Shown here piece after piece: positions 45,164-55,518 of a stretch of DNA of 64,000 bases. The stretch's first letter is position 1, and every line of letters starts with the position of its first letter. The translations under genes and the position numbers were made by a program. Under the pieces are notes generated by a model that had not been told where the DNA came from, made no database searches, and saw nothing but the letters and a program-made list of their open reading frames with translations. The stretch covers positions 1 through 64,000 of the forward strand of contig NZ_PCDP01000026.1 in the NCBI RefSeq assembly GCF_003240585.1, written 5' to 3'. Source of the stretch: Arminella tubonensis. Its GTDB lineage: Bacteria; Pseudomonadota; Alphaproteobacteria; Rhizobiales; Rhizobiaceae.

Positions 45164-45763
45164 ATGATGAACGCGCTGATAGAAGATCGGATCGTGATTT
45201 CCTATGTCCGCCAGCCGGCGGAGCATGCGGACGTCATGCGGCAGGCCGGCAGGCGCTTTGCGACGACCGATATGCGACCGAGCTTCGACGGTTGGTATCT
45301 GCTTCTCGGCATACTGGCGGGAGCCGGACTCTATTTCTTCTTCTACGCCTATCGCCGCCTTGTCCTCATACCGCTCCTCGGTTTGTCGCCGACTGTCGGA
45401 ACCGGCGACATCCTTCTCACATGCTTCCTGCCCTGCCTTCTGGCTTACGCGCTGGTGATCATCTATCTCAGACATGCTTCCACCGTTCGGCTAGCCGCCA
45501 TGAAGGCACGCATAAGGCCGGACGTGGTGGTAACCGCAACGATCTCGCATGATGGCATTTCCTGGGATTCGCCAGGGTCATCATTGCGACTCGACTGGCG
45601 CTCTGTCTCGGATATTGCCACCCGCAACGGCCGCATCGAGTTCGATGTCGACTCATTCGTCTGCTATATCCCGGGGCACGCCTTCCGCAATCAGCAGGAA
45701 CAGGCGGCTGTTCTCGAGCGGATTCTGGCCTTCTGGGCGCCCCAGGAAGTTGTCAACCCTTGA
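45164..45763 (+). CDS. YcxB-like membrane protein
   Basis: A 199-residue protein with two membrane segments (WYLLLGILAGAGLYFFFYAY and TCFLPCLLAYALVIIYL) and a C-terminal soluble domain with the YcxB-like pattern: ISHDGISWDSPGSSLRLDWRSVSDI, then FVCYIPGHAFRNQQEQAAVLERILAFW. Function unknown. The start is one of three stacked codons (GTG 45161, ATG 45164, ATG 45167). It is an extra gene between infB and rbfA. Confidence 0.7.
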   Translation: MMNALIEDRIVISYVRQPAEHADVMRQAGRRFATTDMRPSFDGWYLLLGILAGAGLYFFFYAYRRLVLIPLLGLSPTVGTGDILLTCFLPCLLAYALVIIYLRHASTVRLAAMKARIRPDVVVTATISHDGISWDSPGSSLRLDWRSVSDIATRNGRIEFDVDSFVCYIPGHAFRNQQEQAAVLERILAFWAPQEVVNP

Positions 45764-45844
45764 CCTTTGCGTCGTATAGAGTCATGTGAGCCGCTTTATT
45801 GCGTCACGAGCAGCAGGCTCCACGACGCCATTAACGGAAACACC

Positions 45845-46255
45845 ATGGCCAAACCGACTTCTTCCGCGCCTTCGCAGCGCATGTTGCGCGTTGCCGAACA
45901 GGTCCGCGCCGCCATCACGCAGGTGTTGCAGCGCGGTGAAGTGCGCGACGACCTGATCGAGCGCACAGTGATCTCCATTTCGGAAGTTCGCATGTCGCCG
46001 GACCTAAAGGTCGCCACCGCCTACGTCACGCCGCTCGGCGTTGCCGACCACGAAACCGTCATCGACACGCTGAACCGCAATGCCAAATACATCCGGGGCC
46101 GTCTCGGACCACTGCTGCGTCAAATGAAGTATATGCCCGAGGTGCGCTTTCGCGACGACACGAGCTTCGATAACTACAAGAAGATCGATGAGCTCCTGCG
46201 CTCGCCTGAGGTCCAGCGCGATCTTGATGACGGCACCGACGAAAAACAATCATAG
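45845..46255 (+). CDS. rbfA: Ribosome-binding factor A
   Basis: A 136-residue KH-like factor for late 16S rRNA and 30S maturation. Features are [17 protein letters not shown] at the start, [23 protein letters not shown] and [22 protein letters not shown]. Start at 45845 opens the conserved part. truB follows nine bases later. Confidence 0.96.
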   Translation: MAKPTSSAPSQRMLRVAEQVRAAITQVLQRGEVRDDLIERTVISISEVRMSPDLKVATAYVTPLGVADHETVIDTLNRNAKYIRGRLGPLLRQMKYMPEVRFRDDTSFDNYKKIDELLRSPEVQRDLDDGTDEKQS

Positions 46256-46264
46256 TAGAGACGA

Positions 46265-47197
46265 ATGTCCAAACCACGCAAACCCAAGGGCCGCCCGGTT
46301 TCCGGCTGGCTGATCCTCGACAAGCCGGTCGATTTCGGCTCGACCGAAGCCGTCTCCAAGATCAAGTGGCTATTCAAGGCCCAGAAGGCCGGGCACGCCG
46401 GTACGCTCGATCCGCTGGCTTCCGGCATGCTGCCGATCGCACTCGGCGACGCCACCAAGACTGTGCCTTACGTAATGGACGGGCGGAAGATCTATGAATT
46501 CGCCGTCAGCTGGGGCGAGGAACGCGCGACGGACGACCTGGAAGGCGACGTCACGCAGACGTCGGACAGCCGTCCGAGCGAAGAAGATATCCGTGCGCTG
46601 CTGCCCAAATATCTTGGTGTCATCAGCCAGGTACCGCCGCAGTTCTCGGCAATCAAGATCGCCGGTGAGCGCGCCTACGATCTCGCACGTGAAGGCGAGA
46701 CGGTCGAAATCCCGTCCCGCGAAGTCGAGATCTTCCGGCTGACGCTGCTTGCCTGCCCTGACGAAAATACGAGCCATTTCGAAGTCGAATGTGGCAAGGG
46801 GACTTATGTCCGCGCCCTGGCGCGCGATTTTGGTCGCGAGCTCGGCTGCTACGGTCACATTTCCGGCCTGCGCCGCAGCTTCGTCGCGCCCTTTGCCGAG
46901 GAGACCATGATCCCGCTTGCGGAGCTCGTGGAGCTCGAAAAAATCGAGGATATGGACGAGCGGCTGGCCGCGCTGGACGCATTGATGATCGACACCAGTG
47001 AGGCGCTTTCGGCGCTGCCGCATCTGGCGGTCACCGATGACCAGGCGCACCGACTGAAGATGGGCAACCCGATCCTCGTGCGGGGCCGCGACGCTCCGGT
47101 TGCCGAAAGCGAGGCCTACGCCACCGCGCGGGGCAAGCTTATCGCGATCGGCGAGATAGGCGAAGGCGAGTTTCGCCCGAAGCGGGTTTTCGTCTGA
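46265..47197 (+). CDS. truB: tRNA pseudouridine-55 synthase
   Basis: A 310-residue enzyme making pseudouridine 55 in the T loop of tRNAs. [17 protein letters not shown] and [22 protein letters not shown], with the catalytic Asp at about 48, are clear, as are [24 protein letters not shown] and [19 protein letters not shown]. The C-terminal PUA-like domain is complete. Linked to rbfA as in most bacteria. Confidence 0.97.
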   Translation: MSKPRKPKGRPVSGWLILDKPVDFGSTEAVSKIKWLFKAQKAGHAGTLDPLASGMLPIALGDATKTVPYVMDGRKIYEFAVSWGEERATDDLEGDVTQTSDSRPSEEDIRALLPKYLGVISQVPPQFSAIKIAGERAYDLAREGETVEIPSREVEIFRLTLLACPDENTSHFEVECGKGTYVRALARDFGRELGCYGHISGLRRSFVAPFAEETMIPLAELVELEKIEDMDERLAALDALMIDTSEALSALPHLAVTDDQAHRLKMGNPILVRGRDAPVAESEAYATARGKLIAIGEIGEGEFRPKRVFV

Positions 47198-47375
47198 TTG
47201 CCATCGGACTACCTTCGCGCCTGCGGGAGAAGGGAACAAGCATGCCTCTTCCCTTTGCATCCTGAATAGTCTATAGGCTGCGCCAGCATCGGGCATGCCT
47301 GATTGCATTCGCGGCCAATGCTGGACGACATCCCGGCTTTTGGCGACTTCTTCCTCTCATCGAAAGGACCATCCG

Positions 47376-47645
47376 ATGTCGATTACTGCTGAGCGCAAGT
47401 CTGCGCTGATCAAGGAATACGCGACCGTCGAAGGTGATACCGGTTCGCCGGAAGTCCAGGTTGCCATTCTGACCGAGCGCATCAACAACCTGACCGATCA
47501 CTTCAAGGATCACAAGAAGGACAACCACTCGCGTCGTGGCCTTCTGACCATGGTTTCCAGCCGCCGTTCGCTTCTTGACTATCTCAAGAAGCGGGACGAA
47601 AGCCGCTACACCAAGCTGATCGCAAGCTTGGGCATTCGCCGCTAA
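47376..47645 (+). CDS. rpsO: 30S ribosomal protein S15
   Basis: An 89-residue ribosomal protein, exactly the family length. [32 protein letters not shown] and [20 protein letters not shown] are characteristic. GAAAGGA precedes the ATG at 47376. It binds 16S rRNA early in 30S assembly. pnp lies 411 bases downstream with a structured leader between. Confidence 0.98.
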   Translation: MSITAERKSALIKEYATVEGDTGSPEVQVAILTERINNLTDHFKDHKKDNHSRRGLLTMVSSRRSLLDYLKKRDESRYTKLIASLGIRR

Positions 47646-47652
47646 AGAATTT

Positions 47653-47681
47653 CCGGCGGGCGTTCTTCGGACGTCCGCCGG
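47653..47681 (+). terminator. Hairpin after rpsO
   Basis: CCGGCGGGCGT and ACGTCCGCCGG form an 11-pair stem (one G-U) around TTCTTCGG-type loop bases; only a short T-rich tail follows. Likely a partial terminator or mRNA-end stabiliser. Confidence 0.6.
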
Positions 47682-48056
47682 TTGCTTATCAGGGGTAAAG
47701 AGCCCTGTTCGACATGTTTCTGAGGCGCCGCAAGCGTTGCGCGCCGTGAGACAAACCGGCAGGCCGGATGAGCCGGATCTGCCAACGCCAACCGTTGACC
47801 TGTCATGGGGCAGGATTGCCGGATGCTTTTGGCTAAAGCTGCTGCTTTAGCCCGGTTTCGCGGTCACAAGCGACCGAGGCCGAGATGCCGGACGAACGAA
47901 CGCAGTTGCCGACCGAGATGTCGCTGACCGCATCGACCTTCCGTAAAAGCCTCCCGTTGTCTTGCCCATGATGCGTCACATCAATGCGGTCGTAAGATGT
48001 GCCTTGCCGAAAAGCGGCGACGGCGCGCCTTCCCGCATCACGCAAGGATAAAATAA
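47682..48056 (+). promoter_or_regulatory. pnp leader region with hairpin
   Basis: About 375 bases with no gene. It contains a perfect nine-pair hairpin, GGCTAAAGC (47831-47839) and GCTTTAGCC (47844-47852) with a four-base loop. In E. coli the pnp leader forms an RNase III-cut stem used for autoregulation by PNPase; a similar role here is inferred. A ribosome site upstream of the ATG at 48057 is GCAAGGATAAAA. Confidence 0.5.
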
Positions 48057-50195
48057 ATGTTCGACGTCCATACAGTTGAAATCGAGTGGGCAGGCCGCCC
48101 GCTCAAGCTCGAAACCGGCAAGATAGCCCGCCAGGCCGATGGTGCCGTCATGGCAACTTACGGCGAGACCGTCGTTCTCGCTACCGTCGTTTCGGCCAAG
48201 GCGCCGAAGGCCGGCCAGGACTTCTTCCCGCTCACCGTCAACTACCAGGAAAAGACCTACGCAGCCGGCAAGATCCCTGGCGGCTACTTCAAGCGCGAAG
48301 GCCGTCCGAGCGAAAAGGAAACCCTGGTTTCCCGCCTGATCGACCGTCCGATCCGCCCGCTCTTCCCAGAAGGCTACAAGAACGACACCCAGGTGGTCGT
48401 CACCGTCGTCCAGCACGACCTTGAGAATGACCCTGATGTATTGGCGATGGTCGCGACTTCGGCTGCCCTGACGCTTTCCGGCATCCCCTTCATGGGCCCG
48501 ATCGGTGGCGCACGCGTCGGCTACATCAATGGCGAATACGTCCTCAACCCGCATATCGACGAAATGGACGAGAGCTCGCTCGATCTCGTCGTCGCCGGGA
48601 CGCAGGAAGCCGTCCTGATGGTCGAATCGGAAGCGAAGGAGCTCTCGGAAGAGATCATGCTCGGCGCCGTCATGTTCGGTCACCGTGGCTTCCAGCCCGT
48701 CATCGACGCGATCATCAAGCTTGCCGAAGTGGCTGCCAAGGAACCGCGCGAATTCAGCCCGGAAGACTATTCCGCGCTTGAAGCAGAGATGCTCGGCATG
48801 GCTGAAGCCGAACTGCGCGTTGCCTACAAGAACACCCAGAAGGCAGAGCGCTACGCTGCCGTCGACGCCGTCAAGGCGAAGGTAAAGGCGCATTTCTTCC
48901 CGGAAGGCCAGGAAGCGAAGTACTCGGCCGAAGTCATCGGCGCCGTCTTCAAGCACCTGCAGGCGAAGATCGTTCGCTGGAACATCCTCGACACCAAGAG
49001 CCGCATCGACGGCCGCGACCTGTCGACCGTTCGTCCGATCGTCTCGGAAGTCGGCGTCCTGCCGCGCACGCACGGTTCGGCTCTGTTCACCCGCGGTGAA
49101 ACGCAGGCGATCGTCGTTGCCACGCTCGGTACCGGCGAAGACGAACAGTATGTCGACAGCCTGACGGGCATGTATAAGGAACGCTTCCTTCTGCATTACA
49201 ACTTCCCTCCCTACTCGGTCGGCGAAACGGGCCGCATGGGCTCCCCGGGCCGCCGCGAAATCGGCCACGGCAAGCTTGCATGGCGCGCTATCCGCCCGAT
49301 GCTTCCGACAGCAGAGCAGTTCCCCTACACGCTGCGCGTCGTATCCGAGATCACCGAATCCAACGGCTCCTCGTCGATGGCAACCGTCTGCGGCACCTCG
49401 CTCGCCCTCATGGATGCCGGCGTTCCGCTCTCGAAGCCTGTTGCTGGTATCGCCATGGGCCTGATCAAGGAAGACGCCCGCTTCGCGGTCCTTTCCGACA
49501 TCCTCGGTGACGAAGATCATCTCGGCGACATGGACTTCAAGGTGGCCGGCACCGAAGGCGGTATCACCGCGCTTCAGATGGACATCAAGATCGAAGGCAT
49601 CACCGAAGAGATCATGAATGTCGCGCTGAACCAGGCAAAGGGTGGCCGTCTGCACATTCTCACCGAAATGGGCAAGGCGATCTCCGAAAGCCGCGGCCAG
49701 CTCGGCGAATTCGCACCGCGCATCGAAGTCATGAACATCCCGGTCGACAAGATCCGTGAAGTCATCGGCTCCGGCGGCAAGGTCATCCGCGAAATCGTCG
49801 AGAAGACGGGCGCCAAGATCAACATCGAAGACGACGGCACGGTCAAGATCGCCTCTGCTTCCGGCAAGGAAATCGAAGCTGCCCGCAAGTGGATCCACTC
49901 GATCGTTGCAGAACCTGAAATCAACCAGGTTTACGAAGGCACCGTTGTGAAGACCGCCGATTTCGGCGCGTTCGTCAACTTCTTCGGCGCTCGCGACGGC
50001 CTTGTTCACATCTCGCAGCTTGCTTCCGACCGTGTCGCCAAGACGACCGACGTCGTCAAGGAAGGCCAGAAGGTCTGGGTCAAGCTTCTCGGCTTCGACG
50101 AGCGCGGCAAGGTTCGCCTTTCCATGAAGGTCGTCGACCAGGAAACCGGCAAGGAAATTCCTGCCGACAAGAAGAAGGAAGAAGCGGCCGAATAA
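48057..50195 (+). CDS. pnp: Polynucleotide phosphorylase
   Basis: A 712-residue 3'-5' phosphorolytic exoribonuclease, central to mRNA decay. Two RNase PH domains ([19 protein letters not shown]; then [22 protein letters not shown]) flank an alpha-helical linker. KH ([29 protein letters not shown]) and S1 ([30 protein letters not shown]) domains close it. Complete and typical in length. A terminator follows. Confidence 0.98.
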   Translation: MFDVHTVEIEWAGRPLKLETGKIARQADGAVMATYGETVVLATVVSAKAPKAGQDFFPLTVNYQEKTYAAGKIPGGYFKREGRPSEKETLVSRLIDRPIRPLFPEGYKNDTQVVVTVVQHDLENDPDVLAMVATSAALTLSGIPFMGPIGGARVGYINGEYVLNPHIDEMDESSLDLVVAGTQEAVLMVESEAKELSEEIMLGAVMFGHRGFQPVIDAIIKLAEVAAKEPREFSPEDYSALEAEMLGMAEAELRVAYKNTQKAERYAAVDAVKAKVKAHFFPEGQEAKYSAEVIGAVFKHLQAKIVRWNILDTKSRIDGRDLSTVRPIVSEVGVLPRTHGSALFTRGETQAIVVATLGTGEDEQYVDSLTGMYKERFLLHYNFPPYSVGETGRMGSPGRREIGHGKLAWRAIRPMLPTAEQFPYTLRVVSEITESNGSSSMATVCGTSLALMDAGVPLSKPVAGIAMGLIKEDARFAVLSDILGDEDHLGDMDFKVAGTEGGITALQMDIKIEGITEEIMNVALNQAKGGRLHILTEMGKAISESRGQLGEFAPRIEVMNIPVDKIREVIGSGGKVIREIVEKTGAKINIEDDGTVKIASASGKEIEAARKWIHSIVAEPEINQVYEGTVVKTADFGAFVNFFGARDGLVHISQLASDRVAKTTDVVKEGQKVWVKLLGFDERGKVRLSMKVVDQETGKEIPADKKKEEAAE

Positions 50196-50217
50196 GCCGC
50201 GCCTTCATTGCATTTCC

Positions 50218-50249
50218 GGGGCGCGGGAATAACTTCCGCGCCCTTTTTC
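50218..50249 (+). terminator. Terminator after pnp
   Basis: GGGCGCGGGAA and TTCCGCGCCC pair around a short loop, followed by TTTTTCT. Confidence 0.88.
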
Positions 50250-50277
50250 TATCTGCCCTGCAAGACGAGATCACGCC

Positions 50278-51294
50278 ATGAGCCGCGACGCGCTTAAGAC
50301 CCTGTTCCATCCCTTCGCCTCCGGCACCGTCGCTGTTCCAGGTGAAGGCGAGCGCATTCTTTTTCTCGGCGCAGAGGCCGGTTTTTCGTTGCCTGAGGGT
50401 TTTGGAGCCGCTCTCAATGCCGTCCAGGGGTTTCGCCCACTACATCGCCACCTTCTGGCCCAGCGGATCGAGACGACACCTGAGATCGAAGGCGAGGACT
50501 ACGACGGCGCACTCATCCTCTGCACCAAGCACAAGGGTGAGAACGAGGGCAACGTAGCCGAGGCGCTTTCGCGCGTTAAGCTTGGTGGTCTAATTGTCGT
50601 TGCAGGCGGCAAGGAAGACGGCATTCAGCCGTTGCGCAAGCGTGTCGAAGGGCTTGGCGTCTCTGTCGAGCACATGCCGAAATATCATGGCGTGGCTTTC
50701 TGGTTCGGCCGTCCGGAGGAAATCGCGCCATTGCTGGCGAAATTTGAAAAGAAGCCCGCGAATGTCGAAGGCCGGTTTGTCGCCGAGGCCGGGATGTTCT
50801 CGTTTGATCGCGTCGATGCCGGTTCGGAACTGCTGGCATCGCGCCTGCCGACCGACTTCACCGGCGACGTGGCGGATTTCGGCGCCGGCTGGGGCTACCT
50901 ATCGGTGGAGATGGCCGCGAAGTCTCCGAAGCTTGGCCGCATAGACCTGTACGAGGCCGACCATGCGTCGCTCGAGGCTGCCAAGGCTAACATGGCAAGG
51001 AACTGCCCGTCGATCGGCGCCCGCTACTTCTGGCACGATCTGACCGGCGAGCCTGTCAGGGACAAGTACGACCTCGTCATCATGAACCCGCCGTTCCACG
51101 AGGGCCATGCCGCGGATCCGGCGCTTGGCGCTGCATTGATCAAGACTGCCGCTTCGGCCCTTCGCGGCGGAGGCCGGCTTATGCTGGTCGCAAATCGCGG
51201 ACTGCCTTACGAGCCCGTCTTGGCGGAACACTTCAAGGAGCATGGCGAGACCTGCCGCAACGCCCGCTTCAAGGTGCTCTGGGCGAAGAAGTAG
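50278..51294 (+). CDS. RsmC/RlmG-like rRNA methyltransferase
   Basis: A 338-residue SAM-dependent methyltransferase of the two-domain RsmC/RlmG type. The N-terminal half is a degenerate copy; the C-terminal half has the SAM site VADFGAGWGYLSVEMA and the N6/N2-guanine-type motif NPPFHEG (about 269-275). Such enzymes methylate guanine in rRNA (G1207 of 16S in E. coli RsmC). The target here is inferred from the family. It lies behind the pnp terminator. Confidence 0.85.
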   Translation: MSRDALKTLFHPFASGTVAVPGEGERILFLGAEAGFSLPEGFGAALNAVQGFRPLHRHLLAQRIETTPEIEGEDYDGALILCTKHKGENEGNVAEALSRVKLGGLIVVAGGKEDGIQPLRKRVEGLGVSVEHMPKYHGVAFWFGRPEEIAPLLAKFEKKPANVEGRFVAEAGMFSFDRVDAGSELLASRLPTDFTGDVADFGAGWGYLSVEMAAKSPKLGRIDLYEADHASLEAAKANMARNCPSIGARYFWHDLTGEPVRDKYDLVIMNPPFHEGHAADPALGAALIKTAASALRGGGRLMLVANRGLPYEPVLAEHFKEHGETCRNARFKVLWAKK

Positions 51295-51331
51295 GTTCGC
51301 GGAAGCTGACTGCCTATCGAGAGACAGAACG

Positions 51332-51369
51332 AAAAACGGACGCGAATTGAAACAATTCGCGTCCGTTTT
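51332..51369. terminator. Bidirectional terminator between convergent genes
   Basis: AAAAACGGACGCGAATTG and CAATTCGCGTCCGTTTT form a 17-pair perfect stem with a three-base loop, with A-run and T-run on either side. It serves the methyltransferase gene (rightward) and fabI (leftward). Confidence 0.93.
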
Positions 51370-51387
51370 GTTTTGTAGCAGCTCGTC

Positions 51388-52194
51388 TTACTCGACGTCG
51401 GCGCGGGTCAAGGTTTCCAACGTCGGCATCGACGTGATGTTGTAGCCGGCGTCCACATGGTGGATTTCGCCGGTCACGCCTGCGGAAAGATCCGACAAAA
51501 GGTAGAGTGCGGAGCCGCCGACGTGGTCGATGGTCACTGTCTTGCGCAGCGGTGCGTTGTGCTGGTTCCACGACAGGATGGCGCGGGCGTCCGAGATGCC
51601 GGCACCGGCGAGCGTGCGGATCGGACCCGCCGAGATGGCGTTGACGCGAATGCCGCGCGGGCCGTAGTCAGCCGCGAGATAGCGCACGGAGGCCTCCAGC
51701 GCCGCCTTGGCCACACCCATCACATTGTAGTTCGGGATGACACGGGCCGAGCCGTTGTAAGTCAGCGTCAGGATGCTGCCGCTTTCGTCCATCATGCTCG
51801 CTGCACGCTTGGCAACCTCGGTGAACGAGAAGCACGAGATTAGCATCGTACGCGTGAAATTCTCGCGCGTGGTGTTGGCGTAGAGGCCCTTCAGCTCGTT
51901 CTTGTCTGAAAAGCCGATCGCGTGCACCAGGAAGTCCAACTTGCCCCAGCGGGCTCGCAGTTCCTCCATGGCCGCGTCAACCGAGGCGATGTCCTCGACG
52001 TCGCAGGGCAGAACGAAATCTGAACCGACTTCCGCCGCGAGCGGCTTGACCCGCTTGCCAAGCGCCTCGCCCTGATAGGTGAAGGCGAGTTCCGCGCCTT
52101 GGGCCGCCAGCGCTTTTGCGATTCCCCAGGCGATGGAATGATTGTTTGCGACGCCCATGATGAGGCCGCGCTTGCCGTCCATTATTCCGGTCAT
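51388..52194 (-). CDS. fabI: Enoyl-ACP reductase FabI
   Basis: A 268-residue NADH-dependent enoyl-ACP reductase, last step of fatty acid elongation. The start GLIMGVANNHSIAWGIA is the NAD site; Tyr146, Tyr156 and Lys163 (SYNVMG-type YNVMGVAKAALE) fall at the same numbers as in E. coli FabI, which supports the ATG at 52194. It follows fabB by four bases. The target family of triclosan; sensitivity cannot be judged from this reading. Confidence 0.97.
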   Translation of the reverse strand: MTGIMDGKRGLIMGVANNHSIAWGIAKALAAQGAELAFTYQGEALGKRVKPLAAEVGSDFVLPCDVEDIASVDAAMEELRARWGKLDFLVHAIGFSDKNELKGLYANTTRENFTRTMLISCFSFTEVAKRAASMMDESGSILTLTYNGSARVIPNYNVMGVAKAALEASVRYLAADYGPRGIRVNAISAGPIRTLAGAGISDARAILSWNQHNAPLRKTVTIDHVGGSALYLLSDLSAGVTGEIHHVDAGYNITSMPTLETLTRADVE

Positions 52195-52198
52195 TGGG

Positions 52199-53419
52199 TT
52201 ATCCGTTGTAGCGCTGGAACACGAGCGTGGCGTTGGTGCCGCCGAAGCCGAAGGAGTTGGAAAGAACGGTGTCTATCTTGGGATTGTCGATGCGCTTGCG
52301 CACGATCGGCACGCCTTCGAATTCCGGGTCCAGTTCGGCAATATGGGCGCTCTCGCCGATGAAGCGTTCCTGCATCATCAGGATCGAATAGATTGACTCC
52401 TGGACGCCGGCCGCTCCGAGCGAATGTCCCGTCTGCGACTTGGTGGACTGGATATGCGGGATCTTGGCTCCGAACACTTCGCGGATCGCGCCGATTTCCT
52501 TGCTGTCTCCCACCGGCGTCGAGGTGCCGTGGGTATTGATATAGTCGATTTCATTTGCGACGGTCGCCAGCGCCTGCCGCATGCAGCGTGCAGCGCCTTC
52601 GCCCGACGGAGCAACCATGTCGTAGCCATCTGACGTGGCGCCGTAGCCGACGACCTCGGCGTAGATCTTGGCCCCGCGAGCCTTGGCATGCTCCAGCTCT
52701 TCCAGAACCAGCACGCCAGCGCCGCCGGCGATGACAAAGCCGTCGCGGCTGACGTCGTAGGCGCGCGATGCCGTATCGGGCGTATCGTTGTACTTGGACG
52801 ACATCGCACCCATGGCGTCGAACAGGTTCGACATCGACCAGTCGAGATCTTCGTGGCCGCCGGCGAACATAACGTCCTGCTTGCCCCACTGGATCATTTC
52901 AGTCGCGTTGCCGATGCAATGCGCCGAGGTCGAGCAGGCAGACGAAATAGAATAGTTGACGCCGTGAATCTTGAACCAGGTGGCGAGGGTGGCCGACGCC
53001 GTCGAGGACATTGCCTTCGGCACGGCAAACGGGCCGATGCGCTTCGGGCTGTTGTTCTTCTCGGTGATCTCGGCTGCCTCGATGATCGTGCGGGTCGACG
53101 GGCCGCCCGAACCCATGATGATGCCGGTGCGCTCGCTGGTGATATCAGCCTCTTCCAAGCCTGAATCGGTGATCGCCTGCTTCATGGCGACATGGTTCCA
53201 GGCGCCGCCCTGAGACAGGAAACGCATCGCACGGCGATCGACGAGCTCCGTCGGATCAAGCGACGGGCGCCCCCAGACCTGGCACTTGAAACCGTGGTCG
53301 GCGAAATCCTTCGAAAAAGAAATGCCGGATGTGGTTTCGCGCAGCGAGGCGGTAACTTCGGTGGCATCGTTCCCGATCGAAGAGACAATACCAAGACCTG
53401 TGACAACTACCCGTCTCAT
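52199..53419 (-). CDS. fabB: Beta-ketoacyl-ACP synthase I
   Basis: A 406-residue condensing enzyme that elongates unsaturated acyl-ACPs. The active-site Cys162 lies in [14 protein letters not shown], and the two histidines in [12 protein letters not shown] and GHSLGAAG complete the triad. FabB with FabA defines the anaerobic route to unsaturated fatty acids. Second gene of the leftward fabA-fabB-fabI unit. Confidence 0.97.
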   Translation of the reverse strand: MRRVVVTGLGIVSSIGNDATEVTASLRETTSGISFSKDFADHGFKCQVWGRPSLDPTELVDRRAMRFLSQGGAWNHVAMKQAITDSGLEEADITSERTGIIMGSGGPSTRTIIEAAEITEKNNSPKRIGPFAVPKAMSSTASATLATWFKIHGVNYSISSACSTSAHCIGNATEMIQWGKQDVMFAGGHEDLDWSMSNLFDAMGAMSSKYNDTPDTASRAYDVSRDGFVIAGGAGVLVLEELEHAKARGAKIYAEVVGYGATSDGYDMVAPSGEGAARCMRQALATVANEIDYINTHGTSTPVGDSKEIGAIREVFGAKIPHIQSTKSQTGHSLGAAGVQESIYSILMMQERFIGESAHIAELDPEFEGVPIVRKRIDNPKIDTVLSNSFGFGGTNATLVFQRYNG

Positions 53420-53492
53420 GTGTTGGACCTTTTCCTTATTGTCGAATCTATGCGGAGGGCGCAGTACATATCATGCAGCGCCCCAGCCGCCT

Positions 53493-54008
53493 TCACTCAG
53501 CCTTGTCCTTGGACAGACCAACGCGCAGATCGGTTGCCCGGTAAATCTCCTCGCCATCGGCCTTCATCCAGCCATCGGCGATGCCGAGTACCATTCGGCC
53601 ACGCATCACGCGTTTGAAGTCGATCCCATACTCAAGGAGCTTCGTGGCAGGACGAACCATGCCCTTGAACTTCACTTCGCCGGTTGAAAGCGCCATGCCG
53701 CGTCCCGGTTCGCCGAGCCAGCCGAGGAAAAAGCCCGTCAGCTGCCACATGCCGTCCAGGCCGAGGCAGCCGGGCATGATGGGATTGCCGGCAAAATGGC
53801 ATGGGAAGTACCAGTCGTCCGGGCGCACGTCATATTCGGCGCGGATATAGCCCTTATCGAAAGCACCGCCCGTTTCGGAAATGTCGGTTATGCGATGGAC
53901 CATCAGCATCGGCGGCAACGGCAGTTGCGCATTGCCCGGCCCGAACAGTTCGCCGCGCGCGCAGCTAAGGAGTTCCGCATAGGTGAAGCTGGATGGTTTC
54001 GTCGTCAT
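53493..54008 (-). CDS. fabA: 3-hydroxydecanoyl-ACP dehydratase/isomerase
   Basis: A 171-residue dehydratase/isomerase introducing the cis double bond at C10. The hot-dog fold has catalytic His71 and Asp85 in [30 protein letters not shown], matching E. coli FabA. First gene of the unit with fabB 73 bases downstream. It diverges from irr across about 300 bases, which must hold both promoters. Confidence 0.97.
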   Translation of the reverse strand: MTTKPSSFTYAELLSCARGELFGPGNAQLPLPPMLMVHRITDISETGGAFDKGYIRAEYDVRPDDWYFPCHFAGNPIMPGCLGLDGMWQLTGFFLGWLGEPGRGMALSTGEVKFKGMVRPATKLLEYGIDFKRVMRGRMVLGIADGWMKADGEEIYRATDLRVGLSKDKAE

Positions 54009-54310
54009 AAAAGTTCCGTTTCCCCCGCAAAGTGCCGATGGATGGTGAAGCTAGTTCAACCCCGGCAGAAGATGAAGCGCAAGCGCAATGTGCTGTTTTT
54101 CTGTCGATCCGTTAAACGAGCATTACGGTGTTATTTGGTGGTCGCATACAGGAAGGCCAAGGCTCCTGCCAGAGGCAAATGCACAGATAGCCCTATTTTG
54201 CAGCCAATCGACACTTCTTGTCCCCATCGAAACTATTGAAAGCCTCGCGCGCAAAAGTTATATGGTCACCTGAATAATTGCGTGACAACGGCAAACCGGA
54301 GCTCCTTTGA
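54009..54310. other. fabA-irr divergent promoter region
   Basis: About 300 bases between leftward fabA and rightward irr. No gene is visible. No iron-control element (ICE, TTTAGAA-type inverted repeat) was recognised by eye. AAACCGGAGC before 54311 is a possible irr ribosome site. Confidence 0.5.
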
Positions 54311-54730
54311 ATGGCGGCTGAAGCCAATATCGCTATCGAGACCAGGCTGCGCGTGGCAGGCCTGAGGCCGACCCGGCAGCGGGTGGCGCTTGGCGATCTT
54401 CTGTTTGCGAAGGGTGACAGGCATCTGACCGTCGAAGAACTGCACGAGGAGGCAGTTGCCGCAAATGTGCCGGTGTCGCTTGCGACCGTCTATAACACCC
54501 TGCATCAGTTCACCGAGGCGGGGCTGATCCGCGTGCTAGCCGTCGAGAGCGCCAGGACATATTTTGACACCAATGTTTCCGACCATCACCACTTCTTCGT
54601 TGAAGGTCAAAACGAGGTTCTGGACATTCCGATCAGCAATCTGACGATCGACAACCTGCCCGAGCCGCCGCCGGGGATGGAAATCGCGCATGTCGACGTC
54701 GTGATCCGGCTTCGTCGTAAAGAGCGCTGA
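54311..54730 (+). CDS. irr: Iron response regulator Irr (Fur family)
   Basis: A 139-residue Fur-family regulator. GLRPTRQRVALGDLLFAKGDRHLTVEELHEEA and VSLATVYNTLHQFTEAGLIRVL form the winged helix; the HHH motif of DHHHFFVEG (92-94) is the haem-sensing site conserved in Irr. The second haem site of Bradyrhizobium (GCP near the N-terminus) is absent, as in other rhizobia. It represses or activates haem and iron genes at ICE sites when iron is low. Confidence 0.95.
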   Translation: MAAEANIAIETRLRVAGLRPTRQRVALGDLLFAKGDRHLTVEELHEEAVAANVPVSLATVYNTLHQFTEAGLIRVLAVESARTYFDTNVSDHHHFFVEGQNEVLDIPISNLTIDNLPEPPPGMEIAHVDVVIRLRRKER

Positions 54731-54746
54731 GTATCGGTCTTCGGTG

Positions 54747-55382
54747 CTACATCACGTCATCCGGATGCCTGCCAGCCCTTGGCTTGTAGCTTGGGAATGT
54801 CCATCCGAACCATAGCGCACCGCCCCGCACAGCAAATGCCGCTGCCACGCCCAGCGCCGACGAGGCATAGAGCGGCATCGGCGTCGCGTTTGCCAGCGTG
54901 AAGACGCAGGCGCCCGCCAGCGCCGCCGTGACATAGATCTCCGGACGTAGCAGCACCGAAGGCTCGTTGGCCAGCAGATCGCGCAGTATCCCACCGAAGG
55001 TCGCCGTCAGCGTTCCGGTTACGATCGCGACCGTCGGCGAGCCGGTTGCGGCGAGGCCCTTGGCGGCGCCCATGACGCAATAGGCGGAAAGGCCGATGGC
55101 ATCGAGCCAGATCAGCAGCCGATAGCGTGATTCGAATAGATGAGCCGTGAAGAAGACGATGGCGCCGACCACGCAGCAGACAAGAATATAGGTTGGGTTC
55201 ACCACCCAGAAGACCGGGACGCGACCGAGCACCACATCCCTCAGCGTGCCGCCGCCGATGCCGGTGACCGCGGCGAGGAAGAGATATCCGATGAGGTCCA
55301 GCTGCTTGCGGGACGCGGATAGCGCACCGGTCGCGGCAAAGACTGCGACACCGGCGTAGTCCAAGAACGTAAGTAGCGACAT
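54747..55382 (-). CDS. TRIC/YadS-family membrane protein
   Basis: A 211-residue inner-membrane protein with seven hydrophobic segments and two repeated halves (UPF0126). Both halves show the GxG kink: VTGIGGGTLRDVVLG and LTATFGGILRDLLANEP. Prokaryotic members related to trimeric intracellular cation channels conduct K+ or Na+ in vitro; the role is unproven. The start at 55382 follows GGAG; ATG 55403 lacks one. Confidence 0.85.
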   Translation of the reverse strand: MSLLTFLDYAGVAVFAATGALSASRKQLDLIGYLFLAAVTGIGGGTLRDVVLGRVPVFWVVNPTYILVCCVVGAIVFFTAHLFESRYRLLIWLDAIGLSAYCVMGAAKGLAATGSPTVAIVTGTLTATFGGILRDLLANEPSVLLRPEIYVTAALAGACVFTLANATPMPLYASSALGVAAAFAVRGGALWFGWTFPSYKPRAGRHPDDVM

Positions 55383-55518
55383 CGGCTGCTCCGGTGACTG
55401 CATATAGGGAATATTCGTCGGAATGGATCACGGCGGCAAGGGCGGCGCAAGCGGCGCTGGCTAATATGCCAATTCGACCGTCGCCGATCTTGCTGCGCGA
55501 CCTTTAAGAGGAACGACT

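Noticed and set aside
47976..50009. Leftward frame of about 677 codons opposite pnp
   Set aside because: Antisense shadow of pnp; no ribosome site, composition unlike protein.
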